In this document: piece by piece, positions 16,951-26,299 of the stretch
Layout of the letters: each line of letters opens with the position of its first letter
How positions within the stretch are numbered: position 1 is the stretch's first letter
Assembly: GCA_910579525.1 (NCBI GenBank)
Contig: CAJTUK010000002.1
Location: 124,001 to 188,000 of the forward strand
DNA from: an uncultured Christensenella sp.
GTDB lineage: Bacteria > Bacillota > Clostridia > Christensenellales > Borkfalkiaceae
Direction: 5' to 3'
DNA length: 64,000 bases
Program-made: the position numbers and the translations under genes
Notes under the pieces: model-generated
Told to the model about the DNA's origin: nothing
Seen by the model: the letters and a program-made list of their open reading frames with translations, nothing else
Databases searched by the model: none

Positions 16951-18612
16951 ATGCTCTCCGATATCGAAATAGCGGAAAGCCATAAACCGCAGGATATCCG
17001 CAAAATTGCGGAAAAACTCGGGTTGACGGAAGACAATTTGGAGCTTTACGGCAAGTATAAGGCGAAAATAGACCTTAAAGAAGTAAAACCCAAATCCAAA
17101 CTTGTGCTCGTTACGGCTATAAACCCCACGGCGGGCGGAGAGGGTAAAACCACCGTTTCGATAGGGCTTGCCGACGGTATGTCGAAGCTCGGCAAAAAGG
17201 TTTGCCTTGCGTTGCGCGAACCTTCTTTGGGACCCGTTTTCGGTATCAAGGGCGGCGCCGCGGGCGGCGGATATGCGCAGGTGGTGCCTATGGCGGATAT
17301 AAACCTGCACTTTACGGGCGATTTGCATGCGATAACTTCGGCAAACAATCTTTTATGCGCGATGATAGACAATCATATTCTGCGCGGGAACGTTCTGGAT
17401 ATAAGGGAAGTTTATTTCAGGCGCTGTATGGATATGAACGACCGCGCTCTGCGCGATATCACTTTGCACTCGGACGCGGGCACAATGAAAGGGTGCGCAA
17501 GTTACGAACGGAGCGAGGGCTTCGAAATAACGGCGGCTTCCGAAATTATGGCTGTTTTGTGCCTTGCCGCCGACTTAAAGGACCTTAAAAAGCGTATAGG
17601 CGATATAGTGGTGGGCGTAAACGGAAAGGGGGACTATGTGCGTGCGCGCGAGCTCAAAGCGGACGGCGCTATGGCTACGCTTTTGAAAGACGCGATAAAG
17701 CCCAACCTTGTGCAGACTTTGGAGGGAACGCCCGCGATAGTTCACGGCGGACCTTTTGCCAACATTGCTCACGGTTGCAACTCCGTGCGTGCAACATACA
17801 CCGCTATGACTCTTGCGGACTACGCGGTTACGGAAGCGGGTTTCGGCGCGGATCTCGGCGCGGAAAAATTCCTCGACACAAAGTGCAGGATAGCGGGCAT
17901 AGAGCCGGACTGCGTGGTTATAGTGGCTACGGTGCGCGCTTTGAAACTGCACGGCGGCGCGGACAAATCCGGACTTACCGAAGAGAATCTCACGGCGCTC
18001 GAAGCGGGATTGCCCAATCTTTTAAAACATATCGAAAACGTCAAAAACGTATATAAAAAGCCCGCGGTGGTTGCAATGAACAGGTTTTTCACCGACACGC
18101 AGGCGGAGATAGACGCGGTGCTTTCGGCTTGCGAAAAGGCGGGCGCAAGAGCGGTGTTTACCGACGTGTTTTTAAACGGCGGCGAGGGCGGCAAAGAGCT
18201 TGCAAAAGCCGTTATTGAGGAGTGCGCAAAGCCTTCGAAGCTGCATTTTGCATATAATTTGCAGGATTCCACGGTAAAAAAGGTGGAGGACATAGTTAAA
18301 AATATTTACGGCGGCGACGGCGCGGAGTTTACGCCCGAAGCGCTTAAAAAGATAGATGAGATGGAAAAGAAGGGGATAAAGGGTTTGCCCGTGATTGTGG
18401 CGAAAACGCAGTATTCCCTTTCAGACGACGCGAAGAAAATTTCTCGCCCGACGGGCTTTAAAATAAAGGTGCGCGATATAATTTATAAGGGCGGCGCGGG
18501 TTTTATTGTAGCCGTTGCGGGCGAAATTATGCTGATGCCCGGTCTTTCGAAAACGCCCGGCGCCGAACATATCGATATTGACGAAAACGGAAATATTAAG
18601 GGATTGTCGTAG
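16951..18612 (+). CDS. fhs: Formate-tetrahydrofolate ligase
   Basis: 553 residues, standard length. Makes 10-formyl-tetrahydrofolate from formate, THF and ATP, feeding purine, fMet and serine/glycine one-carbon pools. The ATP-binding loop is PTAGGEGKTT (about residues 55-64), followed by REPSLGPVFGIKGGAAGGGYAQ split around the THF-binding region, and DLHAITSANNLL. The ATG at 16951 follows AGAGGTGAAT. Flanked on both sides by the repeat-rich intergenic stretches. Secure. Confidence 0.97.
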   Translation: MLSDIEIAESHKPQDIRKIAEKLGLTEDNLELYGKYKAKIDLKEVKPKSKLVLVTAINPTAGGEGKTTVSIGLADGMSKLGKKVCLALREPSLGPVFGIKGGAAGGGYAQVVPMADINLHFTGDLHAITSANNLLCAMIDNHILRGNVLDIREVYFRRCMDMNDRALRDITLHSDAGTMKGCASYERSEGFEITAASEIMAVLCLAADLKDLKKRIGDIVVGVNGKGDYVRARELKADGAMATLLKDAIKPNLVQTLEGTPAIVHGGPFANIAHGCNSVRATYTAMTLADYAVTEAGFGADLGAEKFLDTKCRIAGIEPDCVVIVATVRALKLHGGADKSGLTEENLTALEAGLPNLLKHIENVKNVYKKPAVVAMNRFFTDTQAEIDAVLSACEKAGARAVFTDVFLNGGEGGKELAKAVIEECAKPSKLHFAYNLQDSTVKKVEDIVKNIYGGDGAEFTPEALKKIDEMEKKGIKGLPVIVAKTQYSLSDDAKKISRPTGFKIKVRDIIYKGGAGFIVAVAGEIMLMPGLSKTPGAEHIDIDENGNIKGLS

Positions 18613-18618
18613 TTTGTT

Positions 18619-18659
18619 CACGAAAATTCACTTCTATTCTGCGAAGTGAATTTTCCGTG
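18619..18659 (+). repeat. Inverted repeat downstream of fhs
   Basis: CACGAAAATTCACTT pairs with AAGTGAATTTTCCGTG (one bulged base) around a 10-base loop. No T-run follows, so termination is uncertain; it could be the edge of the adjacent repeat element. Confidence 0.6.
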
Positions 18660-18660
18660 A

Positions 18661-18760
18661 TTTGAAGGCGGTTCGATTGAGCGGATACGGGGATTTGTCG
18701 GATTTTTGGGTTCAGGGCTTCGCTCCGTTGCGGCAAATCCGCAGATACGGCAAAATGACA
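18661..18760. repeat. Dispersed intergenic repeat, second copy
   Basis: GGTTCGATTGAGCGGA at 18670-18685 repeats the block at 16853-16868 exactly and is followed by the same TTGTCGGATT motif; AATGAC occurs at the far end. The 237 bases between fhs and glnS hold no gene. Confidence 0.65.
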
Positions 18761-18848
18761 AAGTATAAGTTGTTCGTAACGACTGTGTGGCGAAAACGTT
18801 GTTTCGAACGGCGGTGTGTATATAAAAATAAAAGTGAGTGTTGGTGTT

Positions 18849-20495
18849 ATGAAACTTCCGGAGGCGTCTAACTTTATAGAACAGATTATTAACGAAGAAC
18901 TCGAAGCGGGTAAATTCGAGGGAGTCGGCAATAAAATTTGCGTGCGGTTCCCGCCGGAGCCCAACGGCTATATGCACATGGGGCATATAAAGGCCGTGTG
19001 CATAAGTTACGGCGTGAAAGAAAAGTATAACGGCACGATGAATTTGCGTATGGACGATACTAATCCCGCGAAAGAGGATTACGAATACGTAAATTCGATT
19101 GTGGAGTCCATGAAGTGGTTGGGGTTCGATTATGATAAACTCGTTTTTGCTTCCGACTACTACGACAAGTTTTACGAAATTGCGGAAAAGTATATAAAAG
19201 ACGGGAACGCTTACGTTTGCGATTTGACTGCCGAGGAGATATCCGCCTCGCGCGGCACGCTGACGGAGGCGGGAACTCCTTCGCCCTACCGCGAAAGGAG
19301 CGTTGAGGAGAATTTGAAGCTCTTCCGTGAAATGAAGGCGGGAGTTTACCCCGACGGCGCCAAGACGTTGCGCGCGAAAATAGATATGGCTTCGCCCAAT
19401 ATGAACATGCGCGACCCCGTAATTTACCGCATAGCGCACGTGCCGCATTACCGCACGGGGGATAAGTGGTGCATTTACCCCATGTACGACTTTGCACACC
19501 CCGTTTCGGACGCGATAGAGGGGATTACGCACTCGCTGTGTTCGCTCGAATTCGAAAATCACCGTCCGCTCTATAACTGGTTTGTGGAAAAGGCGGGATT
19601 CCCCGCGCCTCTGCCCAGACAGATAGAGTTTGCGAGACTGAATATAACGAATATGCTAATGTCAAAACGCTACCTCAAAAAACTTGTGGACGAGGGAATC
19701 GTGCGGGGGTGGGACGACCCGCGTATGCCCACGGTTATGGGATTTAAAAACCGCGGGGTGCCGCCCGAGGCGCTTAAAAAGTTTTGTGCGGACGTGGGCG
19801 TTGCAAAGGCTTATTCGGTGGTGAATCAGGCGCAACTCGACAGCTGTATACGCGACGAGCTCAATCTGAACGCGGAGCGCGCGATGGCTGTTTTAAATCC
19901 CGTAAAATTGACTATAACCAATTACGCGGGCGAAGAGACGCTCGACTTTGAAAAAAATCCGTTGAAGCCCGAAGAGGGGACGAGACCCGTGAAGTTTACG
20001 GGCAGCGTGTATATAGACGGGGAGGACTTTTCGTTAAATCCTCCGCCCAAATACAAGAGATTGCAAAAGGGCGGCACGGTAAGGCTTAAAGGCGCGTATA
20101 TAGTAAGGTGCGACGACGTTAAACTCAATAAAAACGGAGAGGTTGAAGAGCTTTTGTGCACTTACTTCCCCGAATCGAGAAGCGGAAGCGGGCAGGAGTG
20201 CAACGTCAAGGCAAAGGGCGTCGTTCAGTGGGTTGACTGCAAATACGGCGTTGACGCAGAGTTCAGACAATACGAAGCGCTTTTGAAGGACGAGGAATAT
20301 GCCGATCAGGATTATGCGGAGAGGCTGAACACGGACAGCGAAAAAAAGTTTTACGGCAAAGCAGAGCCCTATCTTGCGGAGAGCGCGGACGAAACCGCCT
20401 TTCAGCTTATGCGCACGGGATATTACAAGAAGTGCACGCAAGGCGGACTCGTTTTGTCGGAAATTGTTTCCTTAAAGGACGGCTTTAAGGCGTGA
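18849..20495 (+). CDS. glnS: Glutaminyl-tRNA synthetase
   Basis: 548 residues from the ATG at 18849; the in-frame ATG at 18816 adds a non-homologous extension. Class I signatures: the HIGH-type NGYMHMGHIK following PPEP, and the KMSKS-type motif as MLMSKRYLKKL. FRMKAGV-type and RPLYNWFVE segments place it in the GlnRS branch, not GltX. Charges tRNA-Gln with glutamine. The start has only a weak binding site (GTGAGTG). It lies 10 bp before the next gene and may be cotranscribed with it. Confidence 0.95.
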   Translation: MKLPEASNFIEQIINEELEAGKFEGVGNKICVRFPPEPNGYMHMGHIKAVCISYGVKEKYNGTMNLRMDDTNPAKEDYEYVNSIVESMKWLGFDYDKLVFASDYYDKFYEIAEKYIKDGNAYVCDLTAEEISASRGTLTEAGTPSPYRERSVEENLKLFREMKAGVYPDGAKTLRAKIDMASPNMNMRDPVIYRIAHVPHYRTGDKWCIYPMYDFAHPVSDAIEGITHSLCSLEFENHRPLYNWFVEKAGFPAPLPRQIEFARLNITNMLMSKRYLKKLVDEGIVRGWDDPRMPTVMGFKNRGVPPEALKKFCADVGVAKAYSVVNQAQLDSCIRDELNLNAERAMAVLNPVKLTITNYAGEETLDFEKNPLKPEEGTRPVKFTGSVYIDGEDFSLNPPPKYKRLQKGGTVRLKGAYIVRCDDVKLNKNGEVEELLCTYFPESRSGSGQECNVKAKGVVQWVDCKYGVDAEFRQYEALLKDEEYADQDYAERLNTDSEKKFYGKAEPYLAESADETAFQLMRTGYYKKCTQGGLVLSEIVSLKDGFKA

Positions 20496-20505
20496 GAGGA
20501 TAAAA

Positions 20506-21588
20506 ATGAACGTTTTAGGAATTTTGATAATCGCGGCGATAGTATCGGCGGCGGTTACGGGGCTGGTTATAGGGCTCGTAAAGGGCTTTTCAAACTCGTC
20601 GGCGTGGGGCGTGGAGTACGCGCTTTCGTGCGTGTTGACGGTTTTGATTTGCGGCGCTGTTAAAAACGGTATGAACGGAGGCGACGAGCAGGTAGCCGCG
20701 GCGGGATTGGTGTCTTTGGGCATAGGCACGGGATTTATACTGCTTTTCAGCGCGACGAGTTTGCTGTGCCGCACAATTTTCCGCCATTCGAAGAAGAGAA
20801 AGGTTGCCGAACTCGGCGCGAAACCTACGGGAGCGAGCGGCGCGGTCGACAGGCTTTTCGGCGGGTTTACTCTTGCCGTAAAGGGCGTTGCCATAGCGGG
20901 AGTTGTTGCGACGTTTGTGCTTGTGGCTCTGGACCTTGCGCAGTGGGAGGTTTTGAACGGGTTTACGGGGGATATTTTTGAAAACGCAGTTTATACCGCG
21001 TTTAAGCCTTATATGCTCGACTGCCTGTATCTGGGACTTTTGATGCTTGCCGTAAAGTGCGGTTTCCACGGCGGAATATCCAACGTTTTGTGGGGCGTGA
21101 TAGTGCTCGGAATGGTTGTTTTTGCGGGGTTTGCATCTTATAACCTTGCGTTTAACGTAGAATCTTTTCAGGGTGCGGTCAGCTCGCTTGCGGGAGTGTT
21201 TGCGGGGGGCGCGGAAGTTTCGGAAATGAACGTTACCGTTGCGAAGTGGGCGCTTACGGCCATAATATTCCTTTTGATGTGCGTTGTTATAGTGCTTGTG
21301 GCGATATTCGTGCCTAAACTTTTGGACTTTGCGAGAAACAGCAAGATTTTTTATGCGATAGACGGCGTGTTCGGAGCGTTGTTTTCGGTTTCGCTTGTTA
21401 TAGGGCTGTTGCTCGTGCTGGGAAATATAGTTCAGCCGCTTGCGGTGGATTTGGAAAGATACGCGTTTATGAGTAAGTTTACTTCTTACTTCGAGAGCAG
21501 CTCGTTTGCTACGTATTTTTATGACAAGGATATACTTTCTATGTTCGGCGTGCCGCCGCTTCTTCCTTTGAACGAGTGGCTGGGTTAA
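20506..21588 (+). CDS. Multispan membrane protein, CvpA-like at the N-terminus
   Basis: 360 residues, with about seven hydrophobic segments spread over the whole length. The first 60 residues (VLGILIIAAIV, then VIGLVKGFSN) resemble the CvpA start. Between spans the loops are short; one segment (about 235-265) is very hydrophobic and ends in FVPKLLDF. It follows glnS by 10 bp with AGAGGATAAA as binding site. No catalytic motif is visible. Function unknown; the CvpA relation is tentative. Confidence 0.7.
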   Translation: MNVLGILIIAAIVSAAVTGLVIGLVKGFSNSSAWGVEYALSCVLTVLICGAVKNGMNGGDEQVAAAGLVSLGIGTGFILLFSATSLLCRTIFRHSKKRKVAELGAKPTGASGAVDRLFGGFTLAVKGVAIAGVVATFVLVALDLAQWEVLNGFTGDIFENAVYTAFKPYMLDCLYLGLLMLAVKCGFHGGISNVLWGVIVLGMVVFAGFASYNLAFNVESFQGAVSSLAGVFAGGAEVSEMNVTVAKWALTAIIFLLMCVVIVLVAIFVPKLLDFARNSKIFYAIDGVFGALFSVSLVIGLLLVLGNIVQPLAVDLERYAFMSKFTSYFESSSFATYFYDKDILSMFGVPPLLPLNEWLG

Positions 21589-21627
21589 AGAAAATTAACG
21601 CCCGTATGTGAGTATAAACGGAAAAAT

Positions 21628-21662
21628 CAACGCCCCGCGCTTATAAAGCGCGGGGCGTTTTA
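21628..21662. terminator. Bidirectional terminator
   Basis: CGCCCCGCGC, loop TTATAAA, GCGCGGGGCG, then TTTTAA. It lies between convergent genes. Confidence 0.88.
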
Positions 21663-21671
21663 ACGGTATTG

Positions 21672-21824
21672 TTAAATTTTTTCCTGATAGCTTTCGCAGC
21701 AGGTGCATTCCGTGGAATTGCAACTGCAACCGACCTTTATGCGGTCGAGCGTGCAGTTGCAGCCCGCGTGATTGTATTTGCACTTTGCAACGTCGCAGCA
21801 GATATCGTTGTTTACGTTTTCCAT
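21672..21824 (-). CDS. Small Cys-rich protein, DUF1540 type
   Basis: 50 residues from the ATG at 21824, preceded by GGAGGGT. Eight cysteines lie in the DUF1540 pattern: CCDVAKCKYNHAGCNC, then VGCSCNSTECTCCESY. The family is common in Clostridia, probably binds metal, and has no known function. Monocistronic and divergent from rplI, with a shared 102-bp intergenic region. Confidence 0.85.
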   Translation of the reverse strand: MENVNNDICCDVAKCKYNHAGCNCTLDRIKVGCSCNSTECTCCESYQEKI

Positions 21825-21926
21825 TATAATACCCTCCGATATTAATTTGCCGCGCGGCGCGGAAATTATGCACGCCCTTGACAAACGGATAAAATAAGTT
21901 TAAAATGTATTAAAAGGAGATTGCTT

Positions 21927-22370
21927 ATGAAAATCATTTTATTGCAGGACGTTAAGGGACAGGGCAAAAAGGGCGAAGTTATCGACGTTAACGAGGGATA
22001 CGCCCGCAACTTTTTAATAAAAAAGGGGCTTGCGGAGGCGGCGACCGCTTCGAAGCTGAACGATATCAATATGAAAAAATCCGCCTCGGAATTTCACCGC
22101 GCGGAAGAGATTAAGGCTACGCAGGCAATGGCGAAGGAAATTAACGGCAAAACCTTTACCGTTAACATAAAGGCGGGGCAGAACGGGAAGGTTTTCGGCT
22201 CGGTTACGGGCGCGGACGTTTCCGACGCGCTTAAAGCTGCCGGTTACGAAGTGGACAAGCGAAAGGTTGTTCTTACTTCGCCGATAAAGACTCTGGGGCA
22301 GTACGATATAGAACTCAAACTTATGGAAGGTATTTCCGCAAAGATAAAAATAGACGTTCAGGGCGAATAA
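21927..22370 (+). CDS. rplI: 50S ribosomal protein L9
   Basis: 147 residues from the ATG at 21927, with AAGGAGA 7 bases upstream; the TTG six bases earlier is in the binding-site spacing. The N-terminal KIILLQDVKGQGKKGE and VNEGYARNFLIKKGLA are the L9 signature, followed by the long helix and the C-terminal domain with KIDVQGE. L9 binds 23S rRNA at the base of the L1 stalk. Confidence 0.97.
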   Translation: MKIILLQDVKGQGKKGEVIDVNEGYARNFLIKKGLAEAATASKLNDINMKKSASEFHRAEEIKATQAMAKEINGKTFTVNIKAGQNGKVFGSVTGADVSDALKAAGYEVDKRKVVLTSPIKTLGQYDIELKLMEGISAKIKIDVQGE

Positions 22371-22383
22371 TTCGGAAGAAAAG

Positions 22384-22418
22384 AGCCGCCCCGCCGCGTA
22401 TGCGGCGGGGCGGCTTAT
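22384..22418. terminator. Bidirectional terminator
   Basis: AGCCGCCCCGCCGC, loop GTAT, GCGGCGGGGCGGCT, a 14-bp perfect stem between convergent rplI and the SDR gene. Confidence 0.9.
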
Positions 22419-22419
22419 T

Positions 22420-23208
22420 TTATGTATAAATTGCCGACACTATTTTGTTTACGAGCGAAACGGGGAGTATGCGCGTTAAAAACACTATGAGTTTGTACGA
22501 AAACCCGACGGTTACGCGGAGTGGCGGGCGTTTGCGCTTTAAAATTTTAATTACCGCTTTTGCGACCGTTTCCGGACTTTTGCCGCGGGTTTCGTCGCGC
22601 TCCATCTTTTCGACTGATTTTTTGATTTTGCCGCCGTAAAGTTCGTTATTTTGCTCCGTTTTTATCCTTGCCGCGGTGAAGCCCGTGGCGGTGTCGCCGG
22701 GGAGCACGCAGGTTACGCCGATATTAAAGCCCTTTACCTCGGCTGCGAGCGCGCGGGAAAAGTTTTCGGTTCCGGCCTTAACTGCCGAATAGCAGGATTG
22801 GAAGGGTATGGGCACGAGCGACGCGACAGAACCGATATTGATTATATTGCCGCCGCCGCTCTCTCTCAAATAAGGGATAACCGCGGCGCAGAGTTTTATT
22901 ACGGCGGAAAAATTGACCGTGCACATTCTGTCTACGAGCTCTTCCGCGCAACACTCCGCGGCGCCCGAAATACCGAAGCCGGCGGAGTTGATAAGGGCGT
23001 CTATCCTGCCTTCGGTTTCAAATACGCTTTCGAATATCCTCTTAATTTTTTCGCCGTCGGCGACGTCGCAGGCGTAAACGGGGAAGGCTTCGCCCTCTCT
23101 GCCGTGGAGCGATATTCCGTATACGGTATATCCGTCGCGGTTTAACCGTCTTGCACAGGCGAGACCTATGCCGTTGCCCGCGCCCGTGATAATGACAACC
23201 CTTTTCAT
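22420..23208 (-). CDS. Short-chain dehydrogenase/reductase
   Basis: 262 residues. The Rossmann glycine motif TGAGNGIG lies at residues 8-15, NSAG follows after strand 4, catalytic Ser lies in NIGSVAS and the YxxxK motif is YSAVK, with PGDTATGF after. It reduces or oxidises an unknown alcohol or carbonyl with NAD(P)H. A C-terminal hydrophobic tail (about 235-262: LIVFLTRILP) suggests membrane association. It is last in the Nudix-LemA-DUF2207-SDR run, 5 bp after DUF2207. Confidence 0.92.
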   Translation of the reverse strand: MKRVVIITGAGNGIGLACARRLNRDGYTVYGISLHGREGEAFPVYACDVADGEKIKRIFESVFETEGRIDALINSAGFGISGAAECCAEELVDRMCTVNFSAVIKLCAAVIPYLRESGGGNIINIGSVASLVPIPFQSCYSAVKAGTENFSRALAAEVKGFNIGVTCVLPGDTATGFTAARIKTEQNNELYGGKIKKSVEKMERDETRGKSPETVAKAVIKILKRKRPPLRVTVGFSYKLIVFLTRILPVSLVNKIVSAIYT

Positions 23209-23213
23209 ATTAA

Positions 23214-25154
23214 TCAGCGCCCGCGCGAGCCGCCGCCGCCGTGTCCGCCGCCGCTGTGCCCGCCGGAGAAGCCGCCTCTGCCGCTTCCGCCGGAGGACGA
23301 CGGGGGTACTATTTTATTGGAGACCGTGCGCGTAATGTTTTTGAACGCGCTGTTTATCATATGGAATTCCAAAACTCTGTGCATTGTGCTGTGCGAGTAC
23401 GTCACGTAGGAAGGAGGAGGAAGCGCTATGCTTTCGAATTTATCCTGCCAGACGTCGGAAACGCCCAAAACCTGCGCGTAGGGCAGTACGTGATAGTAGA
23501 ACTGCGGGTTGTCGTTTATCATTTTTTCAAGCCGGTCTTTTTCGGCAAGCATAATAAACTGTTTAAACCCGACTATCTGACCGAGCCTTTCGTTATGTTC
23601 TTTTGTGCGCGAAAGTAACAGCGGAGAGCACACGCCTATGGCGTAAGCTAACAATACTATGAGCAGTTTAGGCAAAAATCCTATAGTTCCCGCGGGCAGG
23701 AGCACGCCGTAAAATACGCCTACGGCAAGCCCGACTAACATGCACGCAAAGATTGTCGCGAGTATTTTATAATCTAATTTGCCCTTTTGTTTTGCGCTTC
23801 TGTCTACGACTGCCCGACCGAAGCCGTATACGAGCACGAGGGGCACAACCGTAATCGCCGCAATAAGCAGATCGAAAAATTTGAATTTCATGCTTACTTC
23901 GAACAGAACGAGCAGAAGGGGCGCGAACGCCATGATAAATCCGCCTAAAACCGTGAATATAATCGAGGCGTTGACGCTCTTTTTCTCGTAAAAGTCTTTT
24001 GTTCTTTTGTTAACCGAAGCCATAATTCCGGTAACTTTCGTGTGGAATTTTGAAGACAGGAGTTTGGGGAAAACGTAGTCGTCGTTTCCGAAAAGGCTGT
24101 AAAACAACTGTTTTTCGTAATCGGGGCAAGTTTCGGGCAGTTCTCTGACGAGCCTTATCAGTTCGGGGTTGTTTACGTCGTCGAGGCATATTTTCAAATA
24201 GCCTTTGTCCGCCCAGTAGAATATCATTGACGAGACGTCTTCAGGGTCTATTTTGTTGTCTATTAGCTTGCCCATGATGAGCGGGTCCATATTTTCGGGC
24301 GCTTCGAAGTTGACCACGGGGGTCAGCTTGCGGTTGTTGAAACATAAGAATTTAACCGCGAGCATACATATAAGCAGAACGCCGAGAGCTATCACGGGGA
24401 TATAGGGGGAGAAATCGAAATAAGTGGAGAGCACGCCCTCTTCGTAAACGAAATTGAAGGTTATACCCATATTGTGCTCGAGACTGAAGTCTTGGAGCTT
24501 TGCAACGATTTTGTCGCCCGACTGCGCGATATCTTTGACGTCGGAGCTGCCCGCGGTGCCCGTTACGCCCAAAACGTAAGTCGCCTTTATCAACCCTTTA
24601 GGAAGAATAAACGTAGCGGAGGCTTTTTCTACCCGCCTGTCCTGCGGACCTATTGCGTTGACCGCAAGTTCGTTTGCGCCCTCTTGCGCCTTGGTCAGAC
24701 AATAGTCGTAAGTAAGTATGTACGTGTGCGTTTCGCCCGTTTTTACCGAACTGCTCCCTATGTCGGCGGTTATGTAGTTGGTGGAGTTGTCGTCCTGATA
24801 GGATTCCACATTGTAGGGCACGCTTACCTCTTCGCCGTTTAACAGTTCGGTAACTTTGACGTTTTTGACGAGTTCGCCGCCGTTGACGGGGATATCGCGC
24901 ATAAAACCCGTGGATTTATAGCCCGTGAATTTAACCGTGAGTTCTTCGCGAACGGATAATTTTCTGTTTGCGGAAACGTCGAACGTTATATCGAAATTTT
25001 CGTAATAGAACGAATATGATCCCTGATCCGAATAATCATACGCGCTTGCGGAGGTCGTTCCTCCGAAAAGCGGGGTCAAAACAAGCGTTGCCGCCGCTAT
25101 AAGCGCAAGCAAGAGCGCGGCGAAAATTCCGCGTTTCAAATTCAGCTTTTTCAT
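23214..25154 (-). CDS. DUF2207 membrane protein with Gly-rich tail
   Basis: 646 residues from the ATG at 25154 (AAAGGGT upstream). A signal peptide comes first (residues 1-38), then an extracellular DUF2207 beta-sandwich (about 40-245), a membrane span (about 255-275), a cytosolic winged-helix-like segment (300-375), a cluster of four spans (about 395-500), and a C-terminal tail of GG-S/H-GG repeats ending GGGGSRGR. This is the YciQ-like architecture, often encoded next to LemA as here. The molecular role of the LemA-DUF2207 pair is unknown. Confidence 0.88.
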   Translation of the reverse strand: MKKLNLKRGIFAALLLALIAAATLVLTPLFGGTTSASAYDYSDQGSYSFYYENFDITFDVSANRKLSVREELTVKFTGYKSTGFMRDIPVNGGELVKNVKVTELLNGEEVSVPYNVESYQDDNSTNYITADIGSSSVKTGETHTYILTYDYCLTKAQEGANELAVNAIGPQDRRVEKASATFILPKGLIKATYVLGVTGTAGSSDVKDIAQSGDKIVAKLQDFSLEHNMGITFNFVYEEGVLSTYFDFSPYIPVIALGVLLICMLAVKFLCFNNRKLTPVVNFEAPENMDPLIMGKLIDNKIDPEDVSSMIFYWADKGYLKICLDDVNNPELIRLVRELPETCPDYEKQLFYSLFGNDDYVFPKLLSSKFHTKVTGIMASVNKRTKDFYEKKSVNASIIFTVLGGFIMAFAPLLLVLFEVSMKFKFFDLLIAAITVVPLVLVYGFGRAVVDRSAKQKGKLDYKILATIFACMLVGLAVGVFYGVLLPAGTIGFLPKLLIVLLAYAIGVCSPLLLSRTKEHNERLGQIVGFKQFIMLAEKDRLEKMINDNPQFYYHVLPYAQVLGVSDVWQDKFESIALPPPSYVTYSHSTMHRVLEFHMINSAFKNITRTVSNKIVPPSSSGGSGRGGFSGGHSGGGHGGGGSRGR

Positions 25155-25160
25155 ATTACC

Positions 25161-25191
25161 CTTTAAAAGGCGGTGCGTTTTACGCACCGCC
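25161..25191 (-). terminator. Intercistronic terminator or attenuator
   Basis: Read on the minus strand, GGCGGTGCGT, loop AAA, ACGCACCGCC, then TTTTAAAG. It lies between lemA and DUF2207 and probably lowers expression of the downstream genes. Confidence 0.75.
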
Positions 25192-25206
25192 CGAATTTTA
25201 TTTTAA

Positions 25207-25791
25207 TCAGAATTGAACTTTTACGTTTTGCCTTTCGTCGGGGCTGGCGTCGAGGTTGAACATCGACTTTGATTTTGCCTTCATAAACTTCGCCATGATG
25301 AGCGTGGGGAAGGTCATAATTTTTACGTTGTATTCGCGCACGGTGGCGTTGTAGTATTTGCGCGCCTGCGCGAGTTCGGTTTCGATGGTTTGAAGCTGGC
25401 TTTGTAAGCTCAAAAAGCTCCTGTCGGCTTTGAGCTCGGGGTATCTTTCAACGAGCATATTCAAGCCCCTTATCGCCTGACCCATCGAGTTGTCGGCGGC
25501 GATTATTTCGTCTGCGGTGGTGGCGCCTGCGAGTTTGTTTCTTGCCTCGATAACGCTTTGAAGCGTCTGGCTCTCGTGCTTGGCGTAGCCTTTGACCGTT
25601 TCTACGATATTGGGGATAAGGTCGAAACGCTTTTTAAGGTAGACGTCGATAGTGGAAAAGCCGTCGTCGCACTGAACGCGCAGCGAAACGATTTTGTTGT
25701 GCGACGCGATTGCCCATATGATAATTATGAGTACAAGCGCCGCGGCGGCGACGATGCCTATGATCGCGCCCGTCGAAATTAACAGTTTCAT
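25207..25791 (-). CDS. lemA: LemA family protein
   Basis: 194 residues, the standard length. One N-terminal membrane segment (about 8-28) is followed by the LemA four-helix domain with the hallmark VYLKKRFDLIPNIVETVKGY (40-65), NSMGQAIRGLNMLVERYPELK and FLSLQSQLQTIE. The membrane-anchored cytosolic or extracellular helical bundle has unknown function; it commonly pairs with DUF2207 or TPM-domain proteins, as here. It lies 10 bp after the Nudix gene. Confidence 0.95.
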   Translation of the reverse strand: MKLLISTGAIIGIVAAAALVLIIIIWAIASHNKIVSLRVQCDDGFSTIDVYLKKRFDLIPNIVETVKGYAKHESQTLQSVIEARNKLAGATTADEIIAADNSMGQAIRGLNMLVERYPELKADRSFLSLQSQLQTIETELAQARKYYNATVREYNVKIMTFPTLIMAKFMKAKSKSMFNLDASPDERQNVKVQF

Positions 25792-25801
25792 TTTTTACCT
25801 C

Positions 25802-26299
25802 TTATTTAAAATTTTTAAGCTCGTTCAGCGCCGTTTTAAGGAAACATTCGGCGGTGGGGTAGTTCTCGTTTACGGTTTTTGCCGCCTCTTCGGGCGAGAA
25901 CCATTTTACTTCTTCGATTTCTTTTTCGTCAACGACAGGTTCGCCGTCTTCAGCCATTACCAAAAAGCCGAGCATCAATACGTTTTTGGGCTCGTGATAG
26001 CGCGAAGCCATATATTTGTATTTTACGACGTTGAGCTTTGTTTCTTCTTTGAATTCGCGCGTGACCGCCTTTTCTGCGGTTTCGCCTTTTTTGACGTAAC
26101 CCGCGAAAAGAATATAATCTTCGTGCCCCTTGTGGCGGGCGAGCAGTATTTTATCTTTGGTGCGGTTGGTGACTACCATGCTGACCGCGGTCGAAAACTG
26201 CGCGAAGCGGAATTCGTTGCAATTTTTGCAGTACGGAACGAGACCTTCGCCGTTTGCGAACATTAAGGTGAGTTTTTCTCCGCATTCAGTACAGAACAT
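25802..26299 (-). CDS. Nudix hydrolase with N-terminal zinc ribbon (NudC-like)
   Basis: 165 residues. A zinc ribbon (CTECGE ... CKNC, residues 3-25) precedes a Nudix domain whose box reads GYVKKGETAEKAVTREFKEET (G-x5-E-x7-REFKEET), the complete magnesium-binding motif. Related to NADH pyrophosphatase but lacks the long N-terminal NudC domain, so substrate (NADH, other NDP-X, capped RNA) is not certain. The ATG at 26299 follows AAGGAGGAAAA. First gene of the operon, preceded by a structured leader. Confidence 0.92.
   Translation of the reverse strand: MFCTECGEKLTLMFANGEGLVPYCKNCNEFRFAQFSTAVSMVVTNRTKDKILLARHKGHEDYILFAGYVKKGETAEKAVTREFKEETKLNVVKYKYMASRYHEPKNVLMLGFLVMAEDGEPVVDEKEIEEVKWFSPEEAAKTVNENYPTAECFLKTALNELKNFK

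Noticed and set aside
22651..23145. 164-codon plus-strand frame opposite the SDR gene
   Set aside because: Shadow of the SDR gene; it lacks a ribosome binding site and any domain.
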